A DNA stretch of 64,000 nucleotides, from positions 280,278 through 344,277 of the forward strand of contig VXBP01000354.1 of NCBI GenBank assembly GCA_013400115.1, read 5' to 3'. The translations under genes were made by a program, and so were the position numbers. This DNA is from Rhinopomastus cyanomelas (taxonomy: Eukaryota > Chordata > Aves > Bucerotiformes > Rhinopomastidae). The notes beneath the pieces were generated by a model. That model saw only the letters and a program-made list of their open reading frames with translations, ran no database searches and was not told the DNA's origin. Below, piece by piece: positions 1 through 11,350 of this stretch; the first letter of the stretch is position 1; the number at the start of each line of letters is the position of its first letter.

Positions 1-1418
1 CCTAAATGAATTTACAAGTGGGGAATGGGGGAATGAGATGAATGGCATGGGATGGCTGTGCATGAGTGCAAGGAAGCAACTAAAAATATTTGTGGAGTTC
101 TAAGAACACCACCCCAAAAATACACACATACTTTCCACCATTTAAATATCTTGTCTCTGGGTGGAAGCCAAGCATTTTTCTATTTATTTCCACGTATGCC
201 ACCAAGACACTAAGGAATTTAATTGCCTAATTCAAAATGTTAAGAAAATACCAGAAGGGCTGAACGTCTTGGAAAAGGACAAGGTGTTAGGAGGATGTTA
301 ACTCATCTAGCATTGTGTGCTGAAGAACAGAAAGCATTTCTGATTGTACCTCATGCTCAAATGGTTTTGAAAAATCCTGTGTTTGGTTGGTACAAGAAGC
401 CAAATTCTGTCTGCAGTAAGCACTGGGAACACGTGCAATGATACCTCTGACAGCTACCTCCAGTTCACATTTCTAAGTGGAATTAGCAGAGAAAAGAGAT
501 GTACACATTCCTTGCTGATCGGTCTAGTTTGTGGTCCATTCAGTAAGTCTGTTATAGAAGCTCAAACCTCCCAGTTAATCTTCAGACAGAGCAACAGGAG
601 ACATGATCTTAGATGAAGATGTAGTTGCACTTCTGCTCACGATGCTCCAAGCAAGACTGAGCCACGAATTCCCCATGTGACGTTATGCAAGGCATTCAAA
701 CTCTCTTTGACTCACTCCTTTCCACAACAGCCCTGTCAGCTTTGCCTTGTTTAAATTACAGCTCTGAGCAGAGTGAGAAAAACGTTTTATTACTGAGTGA
801 TTAAAGGAGGCTGGGTGAACCCTCCTGCTGCAAAAATTCTCCCCCTGAAGGCAATGCTAGGCAGCTCCTCAGAAAGGTTACAAACTGTTTCTGGGCACCT
901 CCCAGAGAAACAGAGCTGCTTAGATGGAGGGACCCACACTGGTTATCCTATGCAGCAGCTCTCCCTTCCCCCTGCCTGGGAAGCAGTACCTGACCTGGTA
1001 CTGCTTTTATGAGGAAAGGCCTGTTGGAAGCAGTCACAGTCTTCCTGAGTGAGTACAGCCAAGCAAATCCTCTGCCCACTGTCTCTTCAGCTGCAGAGGC
1101 TGCAAGAAGAAAACATCATGCAGGTGTGACTGCTGCAGTGACATTTGTCTGAACACAAGGATGCTTCCTCAGGAGAAAAGTCTGGGGGTGAACTGGTCAC
1201 CACTGCCAAGGCAGGGAAATGAGAGGCTGGTCTCCCAGTCTTTCTTACCCAGGCAACAGCAGTAGTACATTTAGTGTCAAGTCTCTTTGCTATAAAATGC
1301 CAAGAACTTGTCAGTGCCCAAAACTCAACCCGGGTGAAAGGAAATTATTCTGTAATAGCATTAGTATTACATTTACTAGTGAAACAAGTATCAGTGTCTT
1401 CTTCAAACTCAATCTCCC
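1..1418. other. Intergenic DNA downstream of SPRED2
   Basis: Unique sequence of ordinary composition with only short non-homologous open frames. I recognise no exon, RNA gene or repeat here. The next mammalian neighbour on this side is ACTR2, but I cannot see any of its coding sequence. Confidence 0.6.
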
Positions 1419-1532
1419 TGTTTCAAAGTTGTGTAGATCTGGAGTTTAGGGACACAATTTAGTAGTGGCCTTGGGACTGTTTGGGTAACGGTTGAACTCA
1501 ATGAGCTTAAATGTCTTTTGCACCTTCAACAA
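1419..1532 (+). mobile_element. CR1 LINE, 3'-end fragment
   Basis: Carries the CR1 3' UTR order: tttcaaag, gtagatctggagtttaggg, then ggtaacggttgaactcaatg and a decayed version of the gatcttaaaggtcttttccaacc block. It ends before the usual octamer repeats, so it is old. Confidence 0.7.
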
Positions 1533-2736
1533 CTCCTTGACTACATCTTGCCAAGGGGCCGGTGCCTGTCCCAGATGATCACCAGGAGAAAGCACAGGAC
1601 TGCTACACTGATTAGGCTGCAGAAGGTTGATAAGTTTTTTGTGGAGCCTTTCACCATGGTGCCGTTTGTATTTTCCACAGATCTAGGGTCCAAATGAACC
1701 ATTTGCTGTTTCAGTTTAGAAATATCCAGGCATAAGCCACACTTTTAATTCACAGGCATAATCAAGAAGACATTGCAGACTGCATGAAGATACATGGCTT
1801 AACCAGGCCAAATTCCTGCCATAATTAGTCACAAGAGTATAATGAACTACAAGCGACAGGCCATCAGACTGTCTTTGCCCTCGGCTTAGCCAGGGATGGA
1901 GAAAAACAAGAGTCCTCCTGAACACAACACCTTGCCTTGTACATGAGACCTGCAAAGCCCTTTTTAAAAAATAAAATTGCAACAAATACCCACTTGCATC
2001 ATAGAAGTACCCTGAAATGTACGTTTATAAGAGCAAACAGTATTTCTAGAAGTAGATGAGATATAAACCAGTAAAAAGCGAACGTGGACTCAGAATCTCA
2101 GCAAAGATGTGATAAATGGGACCATCAAGGTTACCCACAGAACGAATGCACCACTTTGTGTGCTGGGTGAGTGCAGGTGGTGCAGAGCACCACTAATACC
2201 AAGACCAAACCTTTTATCTGAGAAGGACACATAGTTTGGTACCTGTGCTCTCTGCCTCCCCTCGGTCATGCTACTTGGGGTGACTTTTTGTTCATCAGTG
2301 TAAACAAGCAGTAAAACACCACCAAAAAAAAAAGCAATTGCGTGTTTATCACTTCAGTTATGGTATCACCTTGGTATCACCTTCTTACCAAGAAAATAAT
2401 AAAACCAGGCTTTTTGGAAGTGGGTGGTGTGGCCCTAACCAGCTCCTATTGGAAATGACTGTAAAAACCCAGATAAACTCACCGGTTCTCCTCTGGTTCC
2501 CACAGTCAATCAGCCACAGCTTGGTGTCCATTTTCCCTGGATTCTTCCTCTTCCACATGAAACCCCTTGGAGCAGGAATGGCAGTTCCAGAGTTGCCCCA
2601 GGTGTCTCGTCTCTCCTCAGCCCTCAAACTCCCACCCTCAAAAAACATGGAGGCTGCTGGTGTTTTCCTCAGCCTTCCCCTCTTCTTCAGGGCTGCTTCT
2701 GCTTCTCTGAAACAAAATAAAGTATGAGAAAAAAAT
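1533..2736. other. Intergenic DNA; start of a tandem duplication at its right end
   Basis: Mostly unique sequence. From about 2650 it contains a partial copy of the 225-bp unit found again at 3385 and 3609, ending in ctgaaacaaaataaagtatg (2709-2728). Confidence 0.55.
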
Positions 2737-3378
2737 CAAGCAGTGGACCAAGAGCTGGTCATGAGCCACCAATGGGCAATTGCAGCCTAGAAGGCCAACT
2801 GTATCCTGGGCTGTATCAAAAGAAGTGTGGCCAGCAGACTGAGAGAGGTAATTCTGCCCCTCTACTCTGCCTGGGTGAGACCTCATCTAGAATACCATGT
2901 CCAGCTCTGGAGCCTCCAACACAAAAGATGTGGACCTGTTGTAGTATGTCCAGAGGCCAGGAAACTTGATCTGTGGGCTGGAGCACCTCTCTTATGAAGA
3001 TAGGTTGAGGGAGCTGGGGTTGTTAAGCCTGAGGAAGGGAAGGGTCCAGGGCAACCTCACAGTGGCCTTCCAGTACCTGAAGGGGGCCTATAGGAAAGCT
3101 GGAGAGGGACTTTTTACAAGGGCAGGGGGTGAGAGGACAAAAGGTAATTGTTTTAAACTAGAAGAGATTTAGGTTGGAGATTAGGGTAGTGAGAGTAGTG
3201 AGACACTGGACCAGGTTGCCCAGAGCAGCTGTGGGAGCTCCATCACTGGAAGCATTCAAGGCCAGTCTGGATGAGGCTCTGAGCAGCCTGATCTAATGGG
3301 AGGTGTCCTTCTCAAGCAGGGGGTTGGAACTCAATGATCTTTAACATCCCTCCCAACTCTGACCTTCCTATGATTCTG
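2737..3378 (+). mobile_element. CR1 LINE, 5'-truncated copy of the ORF2 end and 3' UTR
   Basis: Begins in the CR1 ORF2 segment that codes for the MSQQCALAAQKANCILG-type region, continues through glehlsyedrlrelgll and the fqylkgayrkagegl block, and ends in catccctcccaactctgac and cctatgattctgat. Frames 2724-2969 and 2966-3172 are remnants of this ORF, split by indels. The copy is inserted between two tandem units of local DNA. Confidence 0.9.
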
Positions 3379-3384
3379 ATAAGA

Positions 3385-3680
3385 ATCTCCTCCACTGGGA
3401 ATGAGGGCCTGGGGAGGGAGAGCGTGAGGGGAAATGGTGGCTGTCATGGCCACTGTGGCAGCCCTTGCTCACCATTATGTCTGCCGGCCTTTCCCTCTGT
3501 CTTCCCGCCTTTCCCTCTGTCTTCCCGCCTTTCCCTCTGTCTTCCCCTCATCTTTGGGGTTGGTTCTGCTTCAGTGAAACAAAACAAAGTATAAAAGTAA
3601 TATAAAAGTCTCCTCCACTGGGTAAGAGGACCCAGGGACGAGGGCAGAGAGAGTGTGAGGGGAAAAGGTGGCTGTCATGG
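3385..3680. repeat. Tandem duplication of a ~225-bp unit flanking the CR1 copy
   Basis: The segment starting tctcctccactggg at about 3387 recurs at about 3610 and both run into gtgagggg(a)aa and ggtggctgtcatgg. The preceding part, ttctgcttc...gtgaaacaaaacaaagtat (3560-3592), recurs at 2698-2726 on the other side of the CR1. So there are about two and a half diverged copies, one junction of which is occupied by the CR1. Confidence 0.7.
3488..3546. repeat. 20-bp minisatellite, three copies
   Basis: The unit cctttccctctgtcttcccg is repeated almost three times without mismatch, inside the second 225-bp tandem unit. Its high identity points to recent expansion or homogenisation. Confidence 0.9.
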
Positions 3681-3959
3681 ACAACTGTCATGGCTGCCAG
3701 GGCCTCCTGGGCCACAGCCCCACCCCTCCCCATCTCCCCTAAAACGCACAAAACACCTGGAAAATAATACCCAAACCCCACCTTCCCTTCACTGTGTTTG
3801 GGCGAGGATGTTCCATGCCTGAGGCCAAACAGCATTCACCACCAAAAACCCCATAAAATAAGAAACATAAACCACCTTTTTGCCCCAGAAAAGCCCGCGG
3901 TCCCGGGGAGGTGGCTCTGGTGATGGCCCCGGAGCACTCTGTCCTTATGACAATAAACG
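3681..3959. other. Intergenic DNA between the tandem units and the SPRED2 3' end
   Basis: C-rich sequence on the plus strand (ccacccctccccatctcccc) with no gene feature. The composition shift to AT-rich at about 3960 is one reason for placing the 3' UTR end there. Confidence 0.5.
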
Positions 3960-3980
3960 CAGTCCTTTAGATATGATGTA

Positions 3981-3992
3981 TTTATATTTACA
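3981..3992 (-). promoter_or_regulatory. Candidate distal poly(A) signal overlapping a Pumilio site
   Basis: On the minus strand TGTAAATA (3992-3985) runs directly into a TATAAA variant hexamer (3986-3981), about 20-30 nt upstream of a T/G-rich stretch at 3960-3945. TATAAA is a weaker but known polyadenylation hexamer. The call is motif-based only. Confidence 0.45.
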
Positions 3993-4417
3993 TGGTACAT
4001 TTTTTAAAGCAATAGCTACACTGATCATACATATTAGAAACAATAAAAAAAGAAGTTAAGAACTAAAATGTACATCATACACTTGTATATATATTTTTTG
4101 TTTTTTTTTACACAGAGGTAAAAAGGCTTATAAAAATCAATACAACAGGGTTTGTAACTTTTAGTATATAGATACAATAATGATGAGGCTTCAGGCACTT
4201 TAATTTGTTAACATGAGCGATAGCTTGGAAAAAAAAATTAAAATATTTCCACAACAGGAGGAAAAGAAAAACAAAAGAATTTGGTTAATTTTTTTGTTAC
4301 CACAGATACAAAAATAAAATCTGAATAATTTCTCTCAAATGACTGATGTCAGTATTGCAAAGCTGACCAGGAGAACGCTACACACTGTTCAGCAGCAGTG
4401 TGGAAATTAAGGAGAAA

Positions 4418-4425
4418 TATTTACA
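4418..4425 (-). promoter_or_regulatory. Pumilio response element TGTAAATA in the 3' UTR
   Basis: An exact match to the eight-base PUM consensus UGUANAUA on the transcript strand. It is one of two in the UTR (the other is at 3985-3992). Confidence 0.4.
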
Positions 4426-4640
4426 GAAAACACCCATTTCAATCATTGTGCCCTGACACTGCTGCCTTCGCAAACCAAGTAACACACATGGCAAAATCTA
4501 CACAAGCATTAAAAAAAAACCCAAACAAAAACAAGAGAAGGAGGAAGAAAAATTAATTAAAAAAGAAAAGAAGGAAGTTTTTTTTTTTAAACTTTTATTT
4601 TTCAGACATACAGAAAGGCTCGGAGTATGTCTACTTTACT

Positions 4641-4650
4641 TAAATAAATA
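4641..4650 (-). promoter_or_regulatory. AU-rich element in the SPRED2 3' UTR
   Basis: The minus strand reads TATTTATTTA, two overlapping ATTTA pentamers in a U-rich context. In mammals such elements bind decay factors of the TTP/AUF1 type, and SPRED transcripts are feedback-regulated. No pairing or conservation data were available here. Confidence 0.4.
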
Positions 4651-6831
4651 GGGGCACTTCAAGACCGGACAAAGAGCTGTAAGATCTTTTTGTAGTGTTG
4701 TGCTTTATAGAGAGAAGATCTTACAGATGTTTGTTTACATGAAACAACTTTTGAGAACAGAAATAAAAAAAGAAAAGGTTGTTTCATTGATTTTTTTTTT
4801 TTCAAGGCTAGCTTGATGTTTACTAGACACCATTGAGAGATTTGTCAACTGCTATTAGGCACAAAATATTTGTATTTCATTCAGCAAACCCAGACGCATC
4901 ACCCAGAGCGTTAACACTCCATCCCTTATCCCGTATCATTCATTTTTTTTTCCCAACCAGAAGAATCCCCAGCAACTGCTACGAGTTAAGCCTACCAAAG
5001 TGTATAGTGTATAAAGCACGTTGCATACGTAATCCATGGTTTACTAAAAAGCTGTGATTAATTCTCAGAGGAACCGTTGGGACATTCCACCAAGAAAGAA
5101 TGGCAAGTGTTCCTTTTAACATTTATTTTTTATTTGGCAAATCAAATAAAAAAGAAAAAACTGAAGAAAAAAATTCCTCTCTTTTTAAGACTGATGTTAA
5201 TGTGCAATAGAGGGAGGGAAAGGACATGCGCCCACTGGCAATTTACTGCAGAAAGAAATTATGGCAGGAACAGCAGTGCCAGCTTTGACAAGCCAATCCC
5301 TAGCTGCCTCAAAAGATTCAGATTGTACTATGCTAGTTAGAGCTCACTGCGCTAAATCTTTTTTTTTAATAAAAATTATTTGGCTATTCCTTGTAATATA
5401 TTAGAAAAATACTCTTTTTCCAAGCTAATTACAAGCCTTGTACACAAGACAACATGACATTAAAAAAAACTTCAAAAAAATTAAACCTTATCCTGCTGTA
5501 TGCACCTTATGCATCCACTTGATAAATCTGGGGAGGGGAAAGCCAGGGTTCTTGCCAAGATTCACACGGTTAGCCCTACACAGAGTCTCCCAGAATACAC
5601 TGGGTCCAGATGTGATACACTGAGACGTGTAAGCAGCTGGAGGACTGGGACCGTGGGTCAGGAAATAGAAGTGGTGGTTAACATCCTGGCTTTTGATTTT
5701 AAATACCTGTTCAGGTTGCTAAATGCAGTTTCTACTGTGGACACGTATGTTCTCATGCTCATGTATTATACAGAAAACAAACAGAAGAAGTACACGATTT
5801 TCCAATTAATCCACCACTTAATGCAGCATTTGCCCAGAGTTGCCATAATAGTGCTTTTGACATTGCATTGTTAGTAATTCTTTGCATAACAACAGACTTG
5901 TCCTCATCTGGAACCTTAGTGTTTTATTCACAGATCATTACATGGCTGTCTGATGAAGAAGTTCCCTTTCTGGTTTTTTGGGCAGAACTCTGAAAACACA
6001 GTTTTATTTTTCTAATGTTGGGGGGGGGGGCGGGCAGAAAGAAAAAAGCCTAAAATTTAAGTTTCCCTTTCAAGTAGTGGTCTGAAATGATTACAGGTAA
6101 GGAGAACTACCAGCTTCTCCCTGGTTATGCGACTACGGTAACTGAGCCTGGCTTTCCATTCGCAGAGCCGGACGAACAGAGCAGTAAGATGTTTGCTGAA
6201 GGAAATGACGATGGACTCTAGAAGAGAAACTGCAGCTTTAGATGGCTATTTTGGCTTTGGAAAGCAGAACAAAAACCCCAAAGAAAACCAGTGACAGAAA
6301 TACTGTGTTGTGGTACAAGTTTGTTACTAGCACACCTTCTATACACACACACACAATAAAACTTGAATGGCGAGTTAAAGTATCTTCTGAGTGACATTTC
6401 ATTCGCTACACCACCCTGTTTTTCTAGAAGTGCCAAAGCTTGCGAACGTGCTGATGGTACCACACAAGCGAAGGCAAGACAGACACAACCTGGAGATGTT
6501 CTACAATCCACCACCACTTTTCTCAAACTCAGTTTAACCGAAAAAAACAAAAAAAAATATTTAAAAAATAATATAAACATGTACAAGACAGTCTGTTCTG
6601 ATTACAGATTAATAATACAAAAGTCTATGCTGTAGGTTAGTTAGTTAGAACACTTGATGAGCAAATCAATGCAGTGTGAGCCCCAGACGACTGAATGCGA
6701 TGTGATCCAAACTGCTGGCTTCGGGACGCTGCTGGGCACAGTGGCTGCATCAAAATGAGTGATCTCAATGCTCCAAAACCAATGTGTTCCTTGAACTACA
6801 GAGAAAAGTAACACTTTGAATGCATCTGTAG

Positions 6832-7482
6832 TCATCCAGCAGCTTTGTGTTTTCCACCACAGCACCTGCACATGACCCCACAGTGGTAACAAGCCCGAAG
6901 CGGCAAGTAACAGCACATACATGGAGCAATGAAAGACAAGGCGATAAGGGCCATCCACCGGAGGCAAAACATTTCATCACTGGTGTCACACGAGCAAGGA
7001 TCTGTATAGTCTCCTTCTGGATCGGACATACAGTGATAGAGCATAGTGTCTGCACACCACATACAGCTCACTCGATGGATGCAAGTCTTGACGCGATCTG
7101 GAGCATCCTGGCATTGACCCCGTTTGTTCTCCTCGTGGTTGAACATGTCCCTGCAGTACACACACCGTGACCTTTCACCATCTTCCTTCCGCCTAGGCTT
7201 GAATTTGACAGGTTGAGTCTTTATCACAGCACCCTTTATATCTTCACTCAGGTCAAAGTCCGAGTTGTCTACGTAAGGATAAGTATATTCGTGTTTTGAG
7301 GCCTCACTTTTGGCAAAACGTACATAGGAGTCCATGTCGTCAGGATCAAAGTTCTTTCCTCGCGCTGGGGCATGGCGATAGTCCTCATATCCAGTCATCC
7401 AAATCTTTTCCCGAGGGTTGATACGCACTATCTCCTCATCATCATCTGGAAGGTTGACGTGCCGGTAGGATCGCGATACTGA
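6832..7482 (-). CDS. SPRED2: SPRED2 exon 6: KIT-binding region and complete Sprouty (SPR) domain
   Basis: Terminal coding exon of 651 nt, 216 codons plus TGA at 6834-6832. The acceptor is TTCCACAG at 7490-7483 and the exon opens on a codon boundary (SVSRSYRHVNLPDDDEE). Residues from about 20 carry INPREKIWMTGYEDYRHAP, matching the SPRED2 KIT-binding domain start. The SPR domain begins at RRKEDGERSRCVYC and runs to the stop with 18 cysteines, including the CMCCYLPLRACYHC and CRCCGGKHK clusters and a hydrophobic stretch WMALIALSFIAPC. In the family this domain is palmitoylated and anchors the protein to membranes. Compared with my memory of human SPRED2, the segment between the two domains is slightly shorter and one SPR residue is Met (CDTSDEMFC) where Lys is usual. 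No frameshift or premature stop is present. Confidence 0.97.
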   Translation of the reverse strand, partial: SVSRSYRHVNLPDDDEEIVRINPREKIWMTGYEDYRHAPARGKNFDPDDMDSYVRFAKSEASKHEYTYPYVDNSDFDLSEDIKGAVIKTQPVKFKPRRKEDGERSRCVYCRDMFNHEENKRGQCQDAPDRVKTCIHRVSCMWCADTMLYHCMSDPEGDYTDPCSCDTSDEMFCLRWMALIALSFIAPCMCCYLPLRACYHCGVMCRCCGGKHKAAG

Positions 7483-7853
7483 CTGTGGAATGGAGATGAA
7501 GAGGGAGAAAAGATAAATAAACTCTACTTGGTATCAGCAATCACTGTCTCATTGCTTAGTGAAAAGCCAAGAACTAATTTTCCCTTCCCTTCTTTGTATG
7601 TGCACCACAACCCGCTCCAGAGTTCCAGCCTGTGGCTCAGGAACGAATACAAGTGTCACAGACCCACAATGGTTTGTGTGTCTGTGGTAGAACACAAAAC
7701 TAAACCACACTGTAACTCCCTTTTTTCAGTAACTGGAAGCAAATTAAAGCTAACGGAGAAAGAACAAAGGGAAAATGGAAGGAAGCGGAGAGAACCAGTC
7801 TCAGCTATGGCAGACACAGCTCTTTAGGTGGCAACACTGTGAAGAAACCTTAC
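7483..7853 (-). other. SPRED2 intron 5
   Basis: A 371-bp intron with GTAAGG at the 5' end and TTCCACAG at the 3' end. The interior is unique sequence with no CR1 copy or other element that I recognise. Confidence 0.9.
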
Positions 7854-8003
7854 TTGTTCTAGATGGTAGTGGTCAGAGCTGTAATGGTCGTGAAGGTGTC
7901 CACGAGTGCAAATTCTTCGGTGTTCGCAGGATGCAGGAGAAGCCAGAGTTCGCACAGGCTGCTCTCTTTTTTGAGAGGAGTTGGAGGAGCTATCTGTAGC
8001 ATT
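7854..8003 (-). CDS. SPRED2: SPRED2 exon 5: serine/histidine-rich linker
   Basis: Exon of exactly 50 codons, phase 0 at both ends. The acceptor is AAACTAG just above 8003 and the donor is CAA|GTAAGG at 7854/7853. It opens with NATDSSSNSSQKREQP and continues through SCEHRRICTRGHLHDHY to DHYHLEQ, following the SPRED2 order (human: ATDSSSNSSQKREQP ... CEHRRIYTLGHLHD). It connects the EVH1 domain to the KIT-binding region and has no fold of its own that I can recognise. It directly joins exon 4 (DDDVFT) and exon 6 (SVSRSYRH) in frame. The internal RICTRG differs from the mammalian RIYTLG, a plausible lineage change in a linker. Confidence 0.95.
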
Positions 8004-10949
8004 CTAGTTTAGGGAGGGAAAAAGAATCATCACACATTCAGCTGTTACTGCTTGCGGCCTTAAAACAGTTTTGCCACTTGCTCAACTGTGCACACCTGCA
8101 GCTATTGGCAACACATGACACCAGGCAGCTTCATAAAGTTTCACATTAAAATACTTGAAAGAAGCAGATCTGTTGCCAGGTCATAAAAGCTGTCGCCACA
8201 CACATGGAAAAACAACAAGCCATAGCCTACCCATGTCATATTCAACACCACCACCTGTATTTGCCCGGCATGTTATTTCACAGTATCACAGTCTATTTGG
8301 TAGACTGGGCGTTGCAGGATGACAAGGGTTCATGCTAGGAACTACCTCTAAAAGCAAAGTAAAGCTCCATCAAATGATGCAATCATTGAAGTTGTGAGGG
8401 CAAAACTTAGAGCTTAGAACCTCCTTTCATGTCTCCTCCTTCTCACAGTAAACACCATCTGTATGCTGAAGCTTACACCTCTACTTACCCAGGCTACAAA
8501 AACACAATTTCATTAACCTGCAGGTGTCCCATTAAGGAGTCTTTACACTCCTTCACACCTTCTTCAAACACTCACTGAATTCCAGGTCATCACAGACTAC
8601 CTGAATAATCAGCTTTCCTTTAAAAGCTTCAGAGCGGTGTTTTGTCACTTATGTGCAATGAATGCTCCTTGTGTTTTTATACATTCCTGGCCCATTGTGA
8701 GCACTTTCTTTAGGTTAATTAGTTCCATGTTACAACAACACTGATCATGAAAGTGTGACATATCCCGCCATGACATGCAGTTGCCAATACCTGCAGTCTC
8801 TCAATTTGTCCTCATGGTGAAATACATATTGGGGTACTAGTCTCAGCGATCCTCTTGCCACAGCTCTTCTTGGGTAAAACAGTTTCCATACAATATCTAG
8901 ACATCCAGGAGTTTGCCCATTATTTCTTTTCACAGATTGGCTAGGCTTTTACATATTATCACCAGTATCAGAGGACAGCTCTTAAATGCACTGACAGATC
9001 AGGAGCAGGAAAAAGCAACTCCATGCACAATGATCAGAAGAGCCGTAACATTGCATGTGCCTAAAATATTAGTCCTCTGTGGAAGAAAAATCTCCAGCCT
9101 CCTCCAACTAACTAGCAAGCTGTGCTGCAGCTACAAGTCTGAGGGATACGTTCCCACTTGCCACAATGGTTTGCTGGAGACACCACCTCAAGAACGAACA
9201 AAGTTGTTATCGGTAGTGGGTGAGGACTGGTTTTACCCGAAAAACTTTCTCTCCTTGTCAAGAACACACTCTGTAAATATTATTTTCCGATGAATGGTAC
9301 TTGACATGTCTCCTCTTACTCCAAGAATACAAGAAAACTCATTGTGGGCATTTGTTTATTCTGAAAACAAGGCTCAGAAAGACTGTCCAAAGGTGAGCAC
9401 ACCTTCAAGCACCTCAACACAAAGGAGATGTTGATCCTCCTCAGCTGGTGGAGCACCTAAAAGCACTTAACTCCAAAGTTACTTGGTTGAAAGCAAATAA
9501 CAGGGATCTGATCTGTTTGCAGTGTGATGAAAACTCCAGGCTGGGTTAGCCAGGAGGTACCACAAGCAGGATGCGTTTTGAATGACTGACCCACCCATTA
9601 GCAACAGATTTAAGTTTGATTTGGTTGGTGGCGGTTTTTTGGTTTTAGAGTTTTGCTTTTTTTGGGGTTTCTTCAACAAATACCTAGAAGCTGGACAACT
9701 CCTACGTAGTTAACAAACATTTAAAATGACTGACATGTTCTTTCTTACAAGTGGTCTCATCATTTCAGTCTTCACAATTTATTAGACAAAAGACATTTCA
9801 AGTCCAGGGTGTAAACCTTTCAAAGAAAGTCCTTGTGCCTGAAACTTCAGGTCCCACAGTATCACATTCTGGGAACATTTCAAAAGAAAATGAGCATCTT
9901 CTACAAGAAAGGACTCCATAATAACATTAAGCTTCCAACCCTCCTGGAGAACCTGAGGAGAATTAGGATTTACCTACAATGGCTGCCTCACCCAGGTATC
10001 TTTTTGCAGGGCTGTCTGCAGTGCAGAGCTAGATGCTGAGCTATTATTTAAGCTACTCAGAGCAACAGAACAGGCATGCACCCCAGCACGCTCTCCAAGT
10101 TAAACTTTGACTGGCATGAACCAGAAAGGGCCTTAACACGGTGCCGTGCCAGCCAGTAGGACCCTTCACCTTCACTGTGTCCGAGCCCTGCTGGGGCAAG
10201 CCTTTTGTGGACACGCTCTGAAAACATCGTGGGTGCTTGCGGTCACCACAATGAAGCCTGGGAAAATTACTCAACTGGAGGAGGTTGCACATACTGGCCT
10301 TCAACCCCCTCACCCTCCTAAGATCAAAATAAAAACTCCATACTGGGTAGAACTGCTCTATAATCTCAGTGGGGCAGCTGGGAGCTATAAGCAGCCCTCC
10401 AAGCAGCGGGTTATTTGTTGCCTCTTGGGGAGGGCAGCATTGCTGTAACAGGCAATTGGAAAAGAGGCTTTAGTGATTTTTATCTGGCCCCGATTTTTAT
10501 CTACCCTTGATTTCCTCCACACCTTATTTCTCCTTCAGACCTGGCAGGGCAACTGAGCCTTCTCCTCCACATGTGTTGACAGGGCTACAAAACTTGTTTG
10601 CCACATACCATGGAGGCTGTGGCTCCAGCTTCCGCTTTCACCTTATTAAAACTTGCTGCATTTCCATGTTCGATGTCCTCGGATCAGAGGAGCACTTTGG
10701 CAACACAAATACCTACTCTGAGCACCCAGAAAGGGAGAAATCAAGCTATCTGAGATGAGGGTTCTGCTTGATTGTCTGTAAAAACGTTCATGTTGCTTCC
10801 TGGTTGGAGACACTGAAGGTGACCGGTTGACCATCGGTCATTACTTTCCAACAAGACCCTCCCACAGAAACGTCAAATGTCTGTAGGAGAGGACACAACG
10901 GTCTTGACACACAGGACAAGAAACAGAACTTTTTCTGGATGAACCTGTG

Positions 10950-11350
10950 AAATGAGAAATGAGGATAGGCTGAGAGATCTGGGGTTGTTCAGCTTGGGGA
11001 AAACTCTGGAGGAACCAAAGAGCTGACCTTCACTATGTGAATGGAACCTGAAGACTGGAGAGGATCTTTTTCTACAGGGATCTAGTAACAGGACAAGGGG
11101 AGATTGTTTGAAACTGAAGAAGTAGGTTCAGACTAGATCTTACGAAGTTCTTAGTACAAGGGTAGTGAGACTCTGGAATCAATTGTTAGGAGTGGTTGTG
11201 GATGCCCCATCCATGGAAGTGGTTCAAGGACAGGCTGGATGAGGCCTTAAGCAACCAAGTCTAGTTGAGAGATATCCCTGCGCATGACAGAAAGGTTGGA
11301 GTAGATGATCTCTAAGGTCTCTTCTAGCCTGAGCCATTCTATGACTCTAC
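10950..11350 (+). mobile_element. CR1 LINE, 5'-truncated and diverged
   Basis: Shows gaggataggctgagagatc, then aacaggacaaggggagattg, gtagtgagactctggaatc, gcccatccatggaagtgg-type and gctggatgaggccttaag, and ends with tctaaggtctcttctagcc and attctatgactc. Orientation is antisense to SPRED2. Confidence 0.85.

Larger units (their letters stand above)
3960..6831 (-). other. SPRED2: SPRED2 3' untranslated region (about 2.9 kb)
   Basis: The sequence downstream of the TGA stays AT-rich and free of CR1 until about 3960, where composition changes abruptly to GC-richer repeat DNA. Read on the minus strand, several AATAAA signals are seen (6008-6003, 5928-5923, 5134-5129, 5127-5122, 4599-4594), so shorter isoforms are possible. 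The distal end has a variant TATAAA (3986-3981) followed by TG/T-rich sequence near 3950, a plausible last cleavage site. Two exact Pumilio motifs TGTAAATA (4425-4418 and 3992-3985) and an overlapping ATTTA element (4650-4641) suggest post-transcriptional control. The length resembles that known for mammalian SPRED2. The end is inferred from composition and motifs, not from transcripts. Confidence 0.75.

Noticed and set aside
5500..5874. 124-codon plus-strand open frame inside the SPRED2 3' UTR
   Set aside because: Antisense to the UTR, no domain, and the surrounding sequence behaves as UTR.
6336..6356. Short (AC)n run and nearby G-run at 6020
   Set aside because: Too short to be notable microsatellites.
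8913..9293. 126-codon plus-strand open frame in intron 4
   Set aside because: No domain, antisense to the gene and within chance expectation.
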